Assembly: GCA_016280525.1 (NCBI GenBank)
Contig: JAEEGW010000193.1
Coordinates: 1-5,941 of the forward strand
DNA: 5,941 nucleotides
Direction of reading: 5' to 3'
Origin: Clostridiales bacterium
GTDB lineage: Bacteria > Bacillota > Clostridia > Oscillospirales > CAG-272
This document shows, piece by piece, positions 1 to 5,201 of this stretch. Numbering within the stretch: position 1 is the stretch's first letter; every line of letters starts with the position of its first letter. The notes under the pieces were generated by a model. The model saw nothing but the letters and a program-made list of their open reading frames with translations, was not told where the DNA came from and searched no databases. The position numbers were made by a program, and so were the translations under genes.

Positions 1-40
1 GCCTGTGCACGTCGTATCCGTGTCCTACGCGAAAACTCAT
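1..40 (-). CDS. ispF: 2-C-methyl-D-erythritol 2,4-cyclodiphosphate synthase, N-terminal fragment
   Basis: Only the first 13 codons are present; the gene continues past the left edge. They read MSFRVGHGYDVHR, which matches the typical IspF start (GxGYDxHR). In the family the Asp and His of the DVH motif bind the active-site zinc. The enzyme cyclises CDP-methylerythritol 2-phosphate to methylerythritol cyclodiphosphate with loss of CMP, step five of the MEP isoprenoid pathway, in the cytosol. The start is supported by a GGAGG ribosome binding site (complement of 47-51) six bases upstream, inside the last codons of ispD, and by a 4-bp ATGA overlap with the ispD stop. ispDF adjacency is common in bacteria and supports the call despite the short fragment. 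Confidence 0.9.
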   Translation of the reverse strand, partial: MSFRVGHGYDVHR

Positions 41-840
41 GCTTCGCCTCCGCGCTTGTTAAGTATTGCTTCGGCAAAATAAACGTCTTCGCCCGTTGTG
101 ATCTTTATATTCTCGCGGGTAAGCTCGCACATATAGATCTTGAAATTCATACGTTCCACTAAAGAATTGTCGTCAGTCGCCTCAAAACCGTCTTTCTTAG
201 CGGAAAGCGCCGCGGCGCGGTACATATCGTACTTGAATATCTGCGGCGTCTGCGCGTGATATATCTTGTCCCTATCCACGGTCTCTTTTATAAACGATCC
301 GTCTTCGCTCAGCTTCAGCGTATCGGACGGTTTGGAAACGGCCGTTGCTGCGCCGTAGTGATACGCAAAAGTGCATACTTCTGATATCATTTCCGGCGTT
401 ATAAGACATCTTACACCGTCGTGTATCGTTACGAAATCAGCGTCCTTATTGACTCTCGTAAGGCCGTTTAAAACGGATTTCTGACGCGTTTCGCCGCCCG
501 CTACGATATGAGTTACCTTTTTAAATCCGTACTGCTTATAATACGCTTTATACGTGTCAAATTCTTCGCGGCGGATAACGAGTATTATTTCGTCAATATC
601 TTCGCACGCTTCAAACTGAAGCACGGTACGCACGATTATCGGGACGCCTTGCAGCATAAGCATCTGCTTCGTCTGACCGTCAGGCAGATTCATACGTGAA
701 CCGGTACCGGCGGCGACGATTATGGCGCTGTTGAAATAATCCCTGCTGTCAACTCCGAAAAGTTTTTTAACGGCTCTTGTAAACTTGTTATAAGGGCTTT
801 TTCTTACCGCGCTGTTCGTTCTTTTTATATTCTTGTTCAT
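37..840 (-). CDS. ispD: 2-C-methyl-D-erythritol 4-phosphate cytidylyltransferase
   Basis: IspD transfers CMP from CTP to methylerythritol 4-phosphate, the third step of the MEP isoprenoid pathway, in the cytosol. The 267-residue product has the nucleotidyltransferase signature AAGTGSRM (43-50) followed by TKQ (57-59). R49 and K59 match the CTP-binding and catalytic Arg/Lys of E. coli IspD (R20, K27). HDGVRCL (140-146) corresponds to the family HDAARP loop, with Asp and Arg kept but Pro replaced. SDT (172-174), TVDR (187-190), AQTPQ (196-200), ATDDNSLVE (221-229) and NIKITTGED (244-252) are the other family motifs. It is longer than the usual ~230 residues because of a basic N-terminal extension of about 37 residues, and no alternative start codon lies between residue 1 and the Rossmann-like core. 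Its ATG overlaps the preceding stop by 4 bp with only a weak Shine-Dalgarno, so translational coupling is likely. The motif set identifies the enzyme firmly. Confidence 0.96.
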   Translation of the reverse strand: MNKNIKRTNSAVRKSPYNKFTRAVKKLFGVDSRDYFNSAIIVAAGTGSRMNLPDGQTKQMLMLQGVPIIVRTVLQFEACEDIDEIILVIRREEFDTYKAYYKQYGFKKVTHIVAGGETRQKSVLNGLTRVNKDADFVTIHDGVRCLITPEMISEVCTFAYHYGAATAVSKPSDTLKLSEDGSFIKETVDRDKIYHAQTPQIFKYDMYRAAALSAKKDGFEATDDNSLVERMNFKIYMCELTRENIKITTGEDVYFAEAILNKRGGEA

Positions 841-1373
841 CCGTTATACCCGTAACCTAAGTCAAACGCACGTCCGTTTGCTTCGCGCAGTTCCGCTTTT
901 GATGCGGGAAGAGAATCGGTTATCGCGGATCTGATATAATCAGCTGTGAATATATCCGTATTCTTTATGAAATATCCGAGCATCACGACGTTCACGAGCT
1001 TTGGCATACCAATATCGTTCGCTATCTGCGTGGCGGGGATGAAATACGATTTTATATCGTCCCGCTCCGGCCTTTTGTCAATAAGCGTGCTGTCCGCAAA
1101 CAGTATGCCGCCGCTTGATATTCTCGGCATGAATTTCTCGTACGACTGGATATTGAAAGCGACGAGTATATCGGGATTGCCGATTATAGGAGAGCTGATA
1201 TCGTTATCGGACAGAATGACGCTGCAGTTGCACGTACCGCCCCTCTGTTCCGGGCCGTAGGAGGGAAGCCACGTTACATTAAGACCTTTGTCCATTCCGG
1301 AGACTGCAAGTTTTTTGCCTAAAAACAGAATGCCCTGACCGCCGAAACCGGCTAAAATGATCTTATTTGTCAT
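837..1373 (-). CDS. 2-oxoacid:ferredoxin oxidoreductase, gamma subunit (KorC/VorC-like)
   Basis: This is the gamma subunit of a four-subunit 2-oxoacid:ferredoxin oxidoreductase, 178 residues, the usual size. In the family this domain helps bind CoA and completes the catalytic heteromer. The hallmark glycine-rich start is GFGGQGILFLGK (9-20), and WLPSYGPEQRGGT (35-47) is strongly conserved in gamma subunits. Two cysteines follow at 48 and 50 positions (TCNC); I assign no cofactor to them. A longer reading frame with an ATG at 1403 exists, but the ATG at 1373 is preferred because GGGAGGT (complement of 1381-1387) sits seven bases upstream and the protein then begins right at the family's first strand (MTNKIILAG). 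This start gives an 11-bp overlap with the beta-subunit stop; the 3' end overlaps ispD by 4 bp. The substrate (branched-chain 2-oxoacid, 2-oxoglutarate or other) cannot be read from this subunit, so no symbol is assigned. Confidence 0.93.
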   Translation of the reverse strand: MTNKIILAGFGGQGILFLGKKLAVSGMDKGLNVTWLPSYGPEQRGGTCNCSVILSDNDISSPIIGNPDILVAFNIQSYEKFMPRISSGGILFADSTLIDKRPERDDIKSYFIPATQIANDIGMPKLVNVVMLGYFIKNTDIFTADYIRSAITDSLPASKAELREANGRAFDLGYGYNG

Positions 1374-2124
1374 CACTTTCACCTCCCATTGCGTTTCTGT
1401 CAACGTATACGCCCAAAGGATAGAACGGTATCATCTTCTCGTCAACGAATTTAAGCGCGTCAACGGGCGTCATGCCCCAGTTAGTAGGACATGTAGACAA
1501 CACTTCAACGATAGACAGACCTTTTTTGTCTATCTGATTCTGGAAAGCTTTCTTTATCGCGCGCTTCGCGGCGCGTACGTTTTTGACGTTGTTTACTGCA
1601 ACACGCTCGGCGTACGCAACGCCGTCAAGCGTTGACAGCATCTCGCAGACGTGTATGGGGTTGCCCTGTATCATCTTCTGCCTGCCGTACGGGGAAGTCG
1701 TAGTCACCTGGCCGGGCATGGTCGTAGGCGCCATCTGTCCGCCCGTCATACCGTAGTTGGTGTTGTTTATAAAGATTATAGTTATGTTTTCGCCTCTTGC
1801 GGACGCGTGCACCGTTTCAGCCGTACCGATGGCGGCAAGGTCGCCGTCGCCCTGATACGTGAATACTATCTTATCCGGATGCGTGCGCTTGATTCCCGTC
1901 GCAACGGCGGGAGCTCTTCCGTGGGAAGCCTCAATAAAATCACATTCAAAATAATTGTACGCAAATACCGCGCAGCCGACGGGAGCGACGCCTAACGTAT
2001 CTTTTTCGATACCGAGCTCGTCAATGACCTCGGCGACAAGACGGTGGACTATGCCGTGCGTACAGCCGGGGCAATAGTGCATGGAAACTTTTGATAATGC
2101 TTCGGGTCTTTTATATACTATCAT
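1363..2124 (-). CDS. 2-oxoacid:ferredoxin oxidoreductase, beta subunit (TPP-binding, KorB-like)
   Basis: This catalytic subunit carries thiamine pyrophosphate and a [4Fe-4S] cluster and starts electron transfer from the decarboxylated 2-oxoacid. The TPP/Mg motif is visible as GDGD (92-95) and, about 25 residues on, NN (120-121) with NYGMTGGQ (123-130). Cysteines at 18 and 21 (CPGC), 51 (PVGC) and 212 (STCP) match the Cx2C...C...C pattern that ligates the proximal [4Fe-4S] cluster in this family, so the cluster site looks intact. At 253 residues it is slightly shorter than many homologues but has no missing block. The ATG overlaps the alpha-subunit stop by 4 bp and is preceded by AGGAGGT, so the start is secure. 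It works with the alpha and gamma subunits and the small ferredoxin encoded alongside. Substrate preference is not determinable by eye. Confidence 0.95.
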   Translation of the reverse strand: MIVYKRPEALSKVSMHYCPGCTHGIVHRLVAEVIDELGIEKDTLGVAPVGCAVFAYNYFECDFIEASHGRAPAVATGIKRTHPDKIVFTYQGDGDLAAIGTAETVHASARGENITIIFINNTNYGMTGGQMAPTTMPGQVTTTSPYGRQKMIQGNPIHVCEMLSTLDGVAYAERVAVNNVKNVRAAKRAIKKAFQNQIDKKGLSIVEVLSTCPTNWGMTPVDALKFVDEKMIPFYPLGVYVDRNAMGGESDDK

Positions 2125-3182
2125 TTCAAACCTCCTGCGATCTTTTCAATCTGATCAAGCACGTCCGCGGACGACATAAGGCTGCCGCCCGTTCTGCCGT
2201 AGAAGTAAACCGGCTTTTTGCATTCTACCGCCAATTTTACGTCGTTTACCATCTGACCCATATTGAGCTCAACCGACAGAAACGCCGAAGCGGTATCGGA
2301 AAGCTTTTTAAGTATTTCAGACGGGAACGGAGATAGCGTAACGGGGCGCAGAAGTCCTGCTTTTATTCCTTTTTCTCTCGCGTCGTTTACCGCCGCTTTT
2401 GAGATACGCGCCGTTATGCCGAACGATACGATTATGATGTCCGCGTCGTCGCACATGTAGCTTTCATATCTGACTTCGTTTTCGTTTACGGTCTTATATT
2501 TCTTATCACGTTCAAGCACGTTTGCTTCAAGCTCTTCAGGCTTTAAGAACAGAGAAGTTATAATATTTTTCTTTCTCTTGCCGCCGTGACCGTTAACCGC
2601 CCACGGTTTTTCGGGTTCGGGAGTGAAATGAAGCATATCGAAATCGACCGGTTCCATCATCTGACCGAGAGCGCCGTCCGCTAAAAGCAGAACGGGCATT
2701 CTGTATTTATCTGCGATACCGAAAGCGTCAGCCGTGAGCTGCGCCATTTCCTGCACGGATGAAGGAGCTAAAACGAAAAGCTGCATATCGCCGTGGCCTA
2801 ACGCCTTTGTCGCCTGGTAGTAATCGGACTGTGAAGGCTGGATACCGCCTAAGCCGGGACCGCCTCTCTGAACGTTTAAAATAACGCAGGGCAGATCGCA
2901 GCCGACAATGTAGCTCACACCCTCGCTCTTAAGGCTTATGCCGGGAGATGAGGACGACGTCATAACGCGCACGCCTGATGCGGCGGCGCCGTAGACCATA
3001 TTTATAGCCGCGACTTCGCTTTCAGCCTGCAAGCACAGACCGCCTACCTTCGGCATTTTCTTTGCCATATATTCGGCAATCTCGGTCTGCGGAGTTATAG
3101 GATATCCGAAATAATAGCGGCAGCCGGAGCGTATAGCCGCTTCCGCTACGGCTTCGTTTCCTTTTATAAGAACTTTTGCCAT
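2121..3182 (-). CDS. vorB: 2-oxoacid:ferredoxin oxidoreductase, alpha subunit (VorB/KorA-like)
   Basis: This is the alpha subunit, with a pyrimidine-binding TPP domain followed by a transketolase C-terminal-like domain, 353 residues. The YPITP signature of 2-oxoacid:ferredoxin oxidoreductases lies at 27-31 (GYPITPQTEI, 26-35). QAESEVAAINMVYGAA (52-67), TSSSSPGISL (75-84) and RGGPGLGGIQPSQ (106-118) are the conserved core. LLADGALGQMMEPVDF (166-181) and the terminal GRTGG (329-333) match proteins usually annotated as 3-methyl-2-oxobutanoate dehydrogenase subunit VorB. That name implies branched-chain 2-oxoacid substrates, but close relatives are also labelled 2-oxoglutarate-specific, so the substrate is uncertain. 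An unusually strong ribosome binding site, TAAGGAGGT (complement of 3189-3197), incorporates the ferredoxin stop codon and lies six bases before the ATG. The 3' end overlaps the beta gene by 4 bp. Confidence 0.93.
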   Translation of the reverse strand: MAKVLIKGNEAVAEAAIRSGCRYYFGYPITPQTEIAEYMAKKMPKVGGLCLQAESEVAAINMVYGAAASGVRVMTSSSSPGISLKSEGVSYIVGCDLPCVILNVQRGGPGLGGIQPSQSDYYQATKALGHGDMQLFVLAPSSVQEMAQLTADAFGIADKYRMPVLLLADGALGQMMEPVDFDMLHFTPEPEKPWAVNGHGGKRKKNIITSLFLKPEELEANVLERDKKYKTVNENEVRYESYMCDDADIIIVSFGITARISKAAVNDAREKGIKAGLLRPVTLSPFPSEILKKLSDTASAFLSVELNMGQMVNDVKLAVECKKPVYFYGRTGGSLMSSADVLDQIEKIAGGLK

Positions 3183-3194
3183 AATAATACCTCC

Positions 3195-3404
3195 TTATTC
3201 CTTGATAACGGTTATAACGGCGTCGGGACACATTACCGCACACGAAGCGCAGGCAATGCATTTTTCGGCGTCTGTAAGCTGCGCCGGATGATATCCCTTG
3301 CTGTTGAGCGTGCCGGTATCAAGAGCTATTATGCCCTTCGGGCAAGCCGTGGCGCAAAGACCGCAGCCTTTACACAAATCAACTTCAAATAAAACTTTGT
3401 TCAT
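3195..3404 (-). CDS. 2x[4Fe-4S] ferredoxin, delta subunit of the 2-oxoacid oxidoreductase
   Basis: This is a 69-residue ferredoxin with two complete CxxCxxCxxxCP motifs: CKGCGLCATACP (11-22) and CIACASCAVMCP (49-60). Each should hold one [4Fe-4S] cluster. The 27 residues between the motifs are longer than in clostridial 2[4Fe-4S] ferredoxin and typical of the delta subunit of oxidoreductases in the order delta-alpha-beta-gamma. It probably passes electrons from the beta-subunit cluster to soluble ferredoxin. The start has AAGGTGG (complement of 3411-3417) six bases upstream. The alpha gene begins 12 bp after its stop, which supports membership of the same complex rather than a free-standing ferredoxin. 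Confidence 0.93.
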   Translation of the reverse strand: MNKVLFEVDLCKGCGLCATACPKGIIALDTGTLNSKGYHPAQLTDAEKCIACASCAVMCPDAVITVIKE

Positions 3405-3410
3405 ATTATT

Positions 3411-3434
3411 CCACCTTTTTTAAAAAAGTTTTTT
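3411..3434 (-). repeat. A/T palindrome spanning the ATPase stop and ferredoxin ribosome binding site
   Basis: Positions 3415-3428 form a perfect 14-bp palindrome, CTTTTTTAAAAAAG. It is immediately followed on the plus strand by another T6 run (3429-3434), so the A6 run can pair either way. On the transcribed strand it contains the ATPase stop codon (3420-3422) and its 3' arm runs into the ferredoxin Shine-Dalgarno AAGGTGG. The structure could modestly affect ferredoxin initiation, but A-U hairpins this small are weak, and it is not a convincing terminator since the operon clearly continues. Confidence 0.5.
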
Positions 3435-4106
3435 CGTTCTGTTTTTCATTTTAAATAACGCCGTATCGACCGACGGCTCGCCGCCCGCTATGTCTTCAAT
3501 ATAAGAAGTGAAGAGAACAGGCAGACCGCATAACTGCGAGAGCTTGTTCGCGTATGAAACGGAATCTTCAATATCTTTTATATCCGTATCTGCTCCGAGA
3601 TTGCTGTTGTTTACAAGCGCGTTTACTTTAAATCCGCAGGCACTCTCTATCTCACGCATTATCTCATACGCTTTTTCCGGGCTGTCCGTAAGCGGTCTGT
3701 AAGCGCTGAAAACGTACAACACAAGCGGCTGCAGCTCCGTTAGCCTGTCGTGCAGAAATCCGAGCGATACCGCGCCAAGCATATCTCCGCCGACGTCGAA
3801 TATAACGCGCGCGCCGTCCTGCGCTTTTGTAAGCGCCGTATATACGAGCGGAGAAACGGAAGGAATGTCAACGTTTGAGTTTGCAAAATCGGAAGCTATG
3901 ACTTCTATACCTTTTTTTTCAAATTCTTCCTTAACGTCGGCTGATCTGAAATACGGATTTACGTTGTCGTAATCAATAAGATATGTCTTGTAATATTTAC
4001 CGAGCTCTTCTGCAAGATTTACTGAAACGTTTGTTTTTCCGCAGCCGAAATGACCGGTCACTATTATTACGTTTTGTTTTATATTTTCCGTATTGAAACG
4101 CTCCAT
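3420..4106 (-). CDS. Uncharacterised P-loop ATPase of the CobQ/MinD/ParA-like type
   Basis: I recognise the fold type but not a defined function. The 228-residue product has a Walker A motif GHFGCGKT (18-25), an acidic strand LIDYDNVNPYFR (43-54), a Walker B-like strand VIFDVGGD (101-108), and a late NNSNLG (167-172) that may be a base-recognition element. The order resembles the MinD/ParA/CobQ (SIMIBI) class, but His19 replaces the signature lysine of MinD/ParA. No CxxC pair is present, which argues against an Mrp/Nbp35-type iron-sulphur carrier. No membrane segment or signal peptide is seen. As first gene of the operon, 15 bp ahead of the ferredoxin, it may assist cofactor insertion or assembly of the oxidoreductase; this is inference from position only. 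The ATG at 4106 (GGGA six bases upstream) is preferred over an ATG at 4124, which has no ribosome binding site and lies only a few bases after the predicted transcription start. Confidence 0.8.
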   Translation of the reverse strand: MERFNTENIKQNVIIVTGHFGCGKTNVSVNLAEELGKYYKTYLIDYDNVNPYFRSADVKEEFEKKGIEVIASDFANSNVDIPSVSPLVYTALTKAQDGARVIFDVGGDMLGAVSLGFLHDRLTELQPLVLYVFSAYRPLTDSPEKAYEIMREIESACGFKVNALVNNSNLGADTDIKDIEDSVSYANKLSQLCGLPVLFTSYIEDIAGGEPSVDTALFKMKNRTKKLF

Positions 4107-4133
4107 AAACGATCCCGCAAGCATTATTTTTTA

Positions 4134-4151
4134 AATAATATCACAATTATT
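4134..4151. repeat. AATAAT-N6-ATTATT inverted repeat, copy 1
   Basis: A six-base inverted repeat with a six-base spacer (ATCACA) overlaps the -10 box of the leftward promoter. The same half-sites with the same spacing recur at 4242-4259. It could be an operator, but the surrounding DNA is extremely AT-rich and a chance match is quite possible. Confidence 0.3.
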
Positions 4152-4163
4152 ATAAAAATGCAA
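4135..4163 (-). promoter_or_regulatory. Sigma-A-type promoter for the ATPase-oxidoreductase-ispDF operon
   Basis: Reading the minus strand, a -35 box TTGCAT (complement of 4158-4163) is separated by 17 bp from a -10 box TATTAT (complement of 4135-4140). The -10 box is preceded by TGA, giving an extended -10 element. Transcription should begin near 4128, leaving a leader of about 20 bases to the ATG at 4106. A perfect TATAAT (complement of 4149-4154) lies slightly upstream with a poorer -35 (TTAATC, 17 bp away) and is an alternative or second promoter. The assignment rests on sequence match alone. Confidence 0.65.
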
Positions 4164-4241
4164 GTTCTTTTGATTAAAAATTCAATTATTTTTATTGCAG
4201 AATTAAAAAGCAGAGAAGAGGAGCGGCGCATAAAAAATACA

Positions 4242-4259
4242 AATAATAAAAAAATTATT
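4242..4259. repeat. AATAAT-N6-ATTATT inverted repeat, copy 2
   Basis: The half-sites and spacing are identical to the copy at 4134-4151; the spacer here is A6. It ends 12 bp before the -35 box of the rightward promoter, a position where an activator or an UP-like A-tract could act. It is equally compatible with random AT-rich sequence. Confidence 0.3.
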
Positions 4260-4271
4260 CAGTATTCTGTA

Positions 4272-4300
4272 TTGAATTATTATTTATAATATGTTATAAT
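4272..4300 (+). promoter_or_regulatory. Sigma-A-type promoter for cdaA-cdaR
   Basis: A -35 box TTGAAT (4272-4277) lies 17 bp from a perfect -10 box TATAAT (4295-4300), which is preceded by TGT (4292-4294) to give an extended -10. A-rich tracts lie just upstream (4248-4254). The expected transcription start is about 4307. The -10 box overlaps the most upstream in-frame ATG of cdaA (4299), so that ATG cannot be in the transcript from this promoter, which supports the start at 4338. Confidence 0.8.
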
Positions 4301-4327
4301 GATGATGAGAGAATATATAGTGAGGTC

Positions 4328-4334
4328 AGGGAAG
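4328..4334 (+). promoter_or_regulatory. Ribosome binding site that sets the cdaA start
   Basis: AGGGAAG, preceded by GAGGT at 4322-4326, lies three to five bases before the ATG at 4338. No Shine-Dalgarno-like sequence stands in front of the ATG triplets at 4299-4307, which sit at or before the predicted transcription start. An in-frame GTG at 4320 has only a weak site and is a less likely alternative. Confidence 0.6.
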
Positions 4335-4337
4335 CGT

Positions 4338-5201
4338 ATGAGTCAGTTTTTTGAAAACATAGGACAGCAGTTTGTAAACCTGTGGTCCATAATGAAACCG
4401 CATCTGATAATCGATATTATAGATATCGGTATCGTCGCGATAATTATTTATTATGCATATAAATTCATCAAAACGAGGCGCGCGGCAAAGCTTGCGATAG
4501 GCGTCTTGATTTTGCTCGTCGTATTCATAATAAGCGACGTTATAAATATGTACGCCCTAAATTTCCTGTTATCAAATATATTCCAGATAGGTTTAATAGC
4601 GCTTATTATCCTGTTCCAGCCGGAGCTTCGCGCCGCGCTTGAAAAAATGGGCGCGCAGCCGCTGAAAGGATTCAAAAACATCTCCGACCCGAAAAACACG
4701 GCGGAGACAACGGCTATGATATCAAACGTTTGCGAAGCCGTTATGGATATGTCCGCCACGAAGACAGGCGCGCTTATAGTTATAGAAAGACTTACAAAAC
4801 TCGGCGACGTCGTAAAAACGGGTACCGTTATAACAGCGGATCCGAACTCCTCACTTATAAAAAATATATTCTTCAACAAAGCCCCGCTTCACGACGGCGC
4901 GATGATAATATCCGAAAACAAGATAATCGCCGCAGGATGTTTTCTGCCGCTTTCGCAGAAAACGGATATATTCCGCGACCTCGGCACAAGACACCGCGCC
5001 GCTATCGGTATGAGCGAAAACAGCGACGCTATAGTTATCGTCGTAAGTGAAGAGACCGGAACGGTTTCCATAGCGCTTGACGGCGAGCTTAAGCGCGATT
5101 TTGATTATACGTCTCTTAAAAACCAGCTTTATTCGCTGCTTGTAACGGAGCCCAAAACGCCCCGGGTACACAAAAAGACAAACGGAGGTGAAAGCAAATG
5201 A
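4338..5201 (+). CDS. cdaA: Membrane-bound diadenylate cyclase CdaA
   Basis: CdaA condenses two ATP molecules to c-di-AMP, the second messenger for potassium and osmolyte balance and cell-wall homeostasis in Gram-positive bacteria. From the chosen start the protein has 287 residues, close to the family's usual ~270-280. Three hydrophobic segments (about 23-44, 52-69 and 73-93) form the N-terminal membrane anchor, followed by FQPELRAALEKMG (93-105), typical of CdaA. The DAC domain follows, with GALIVIER (144-151), the catalytic LHDGAMII (184-191, DGA motif) and GTRHRAAIG (216-224, RHR motif). Both signature motifs are intact, so the enzyme should be active. Downstream cdaR overlaps by 4 bp, as in the conserved cdaA-cdaR(-glmM) operon. 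The longer frame from 4299 would add 13 residues but is ruled out by the promoter position. Confidence 0.95.
   Translation: MSQFFENIGQQFVNLWSIMKPHLIIDIIDIGIVAIIIYYAYKFIKTRRAAKLAIGVLILLVVFIISDVINMYALNFLLSNIFQIGLIALIILFQPELRAALEKMGAQPLKGFKNISDPKNTAETTAMISNVCEAVMDMSATKTGALIVIERLTKLGDVVKTGTVITADPNSSLIKNIFFNKAPLHDGAMIISENKIIAAGCFLPLSQKTDIFRDLGTRHRAAIGMSENSDAIVIVVSEETGTVSIALDGELKRDFDYTSLKNQLYSLLVTEPKTPRVHKKTNGGESK

Noticed and set aside
946..1260. Plus-strand open frame of 104 codons opposite the gamma-subunit gene
   Set aside because: It lies entirely antisense to a gene with clear family motifs, has no ribosome binding site or recognisable motif, and fits the usual shadow-frame pattern.
1651..1995. 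Plus-strand open frame of 114 codons opposite the beta-subunit gene
   Set aside because: Antisense to the TPP-binding subunit; its Arg/His-rich composition is typical of a shadow frame and it has no domain signal.
3911..3920. A8 run in the ATPase gene (T8 on the plus strand) as a programmed frameshift or slippage site
   Set aside because: The zero frame continues intact through conserved motifs to a normal stop, and there is no alternative-frame domain downstream to reach.
4209..4230. Purine-rich AGAAGAGGAGCGGCGC patch in the intergenic region as a possible small-gene ribosome binding site
   Set aside because: The only codon at the right distance is ATA, and that frame ends after a few codons; no small gene is supported.
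4050..4289. Plus-strand open frame of 79 codons across the intergenic region
   Set aside because: It starts antisense within the ATPase gene and continues through AT-rich promoter DNA; it has no Shine-Dalgarno and a Lys/Asn/Ile-rich composition expected from AT-rich non-coding sequence.
4301..4337. c-di-AMP riboswitch or other structured leader before cdaA
   Set aside because: The predicted leader is only about 30 bases, too short for any known c-di-AMP aptamer, and no paired elements are visible.
4451..4879. Minus-strand open frame of 142 codons inside cdaA
   Set aside because: It is the reverse shadow of a confirmed diadenylate cyclase; its hydrophobic look comes from the complementary codons of the membrane segments.
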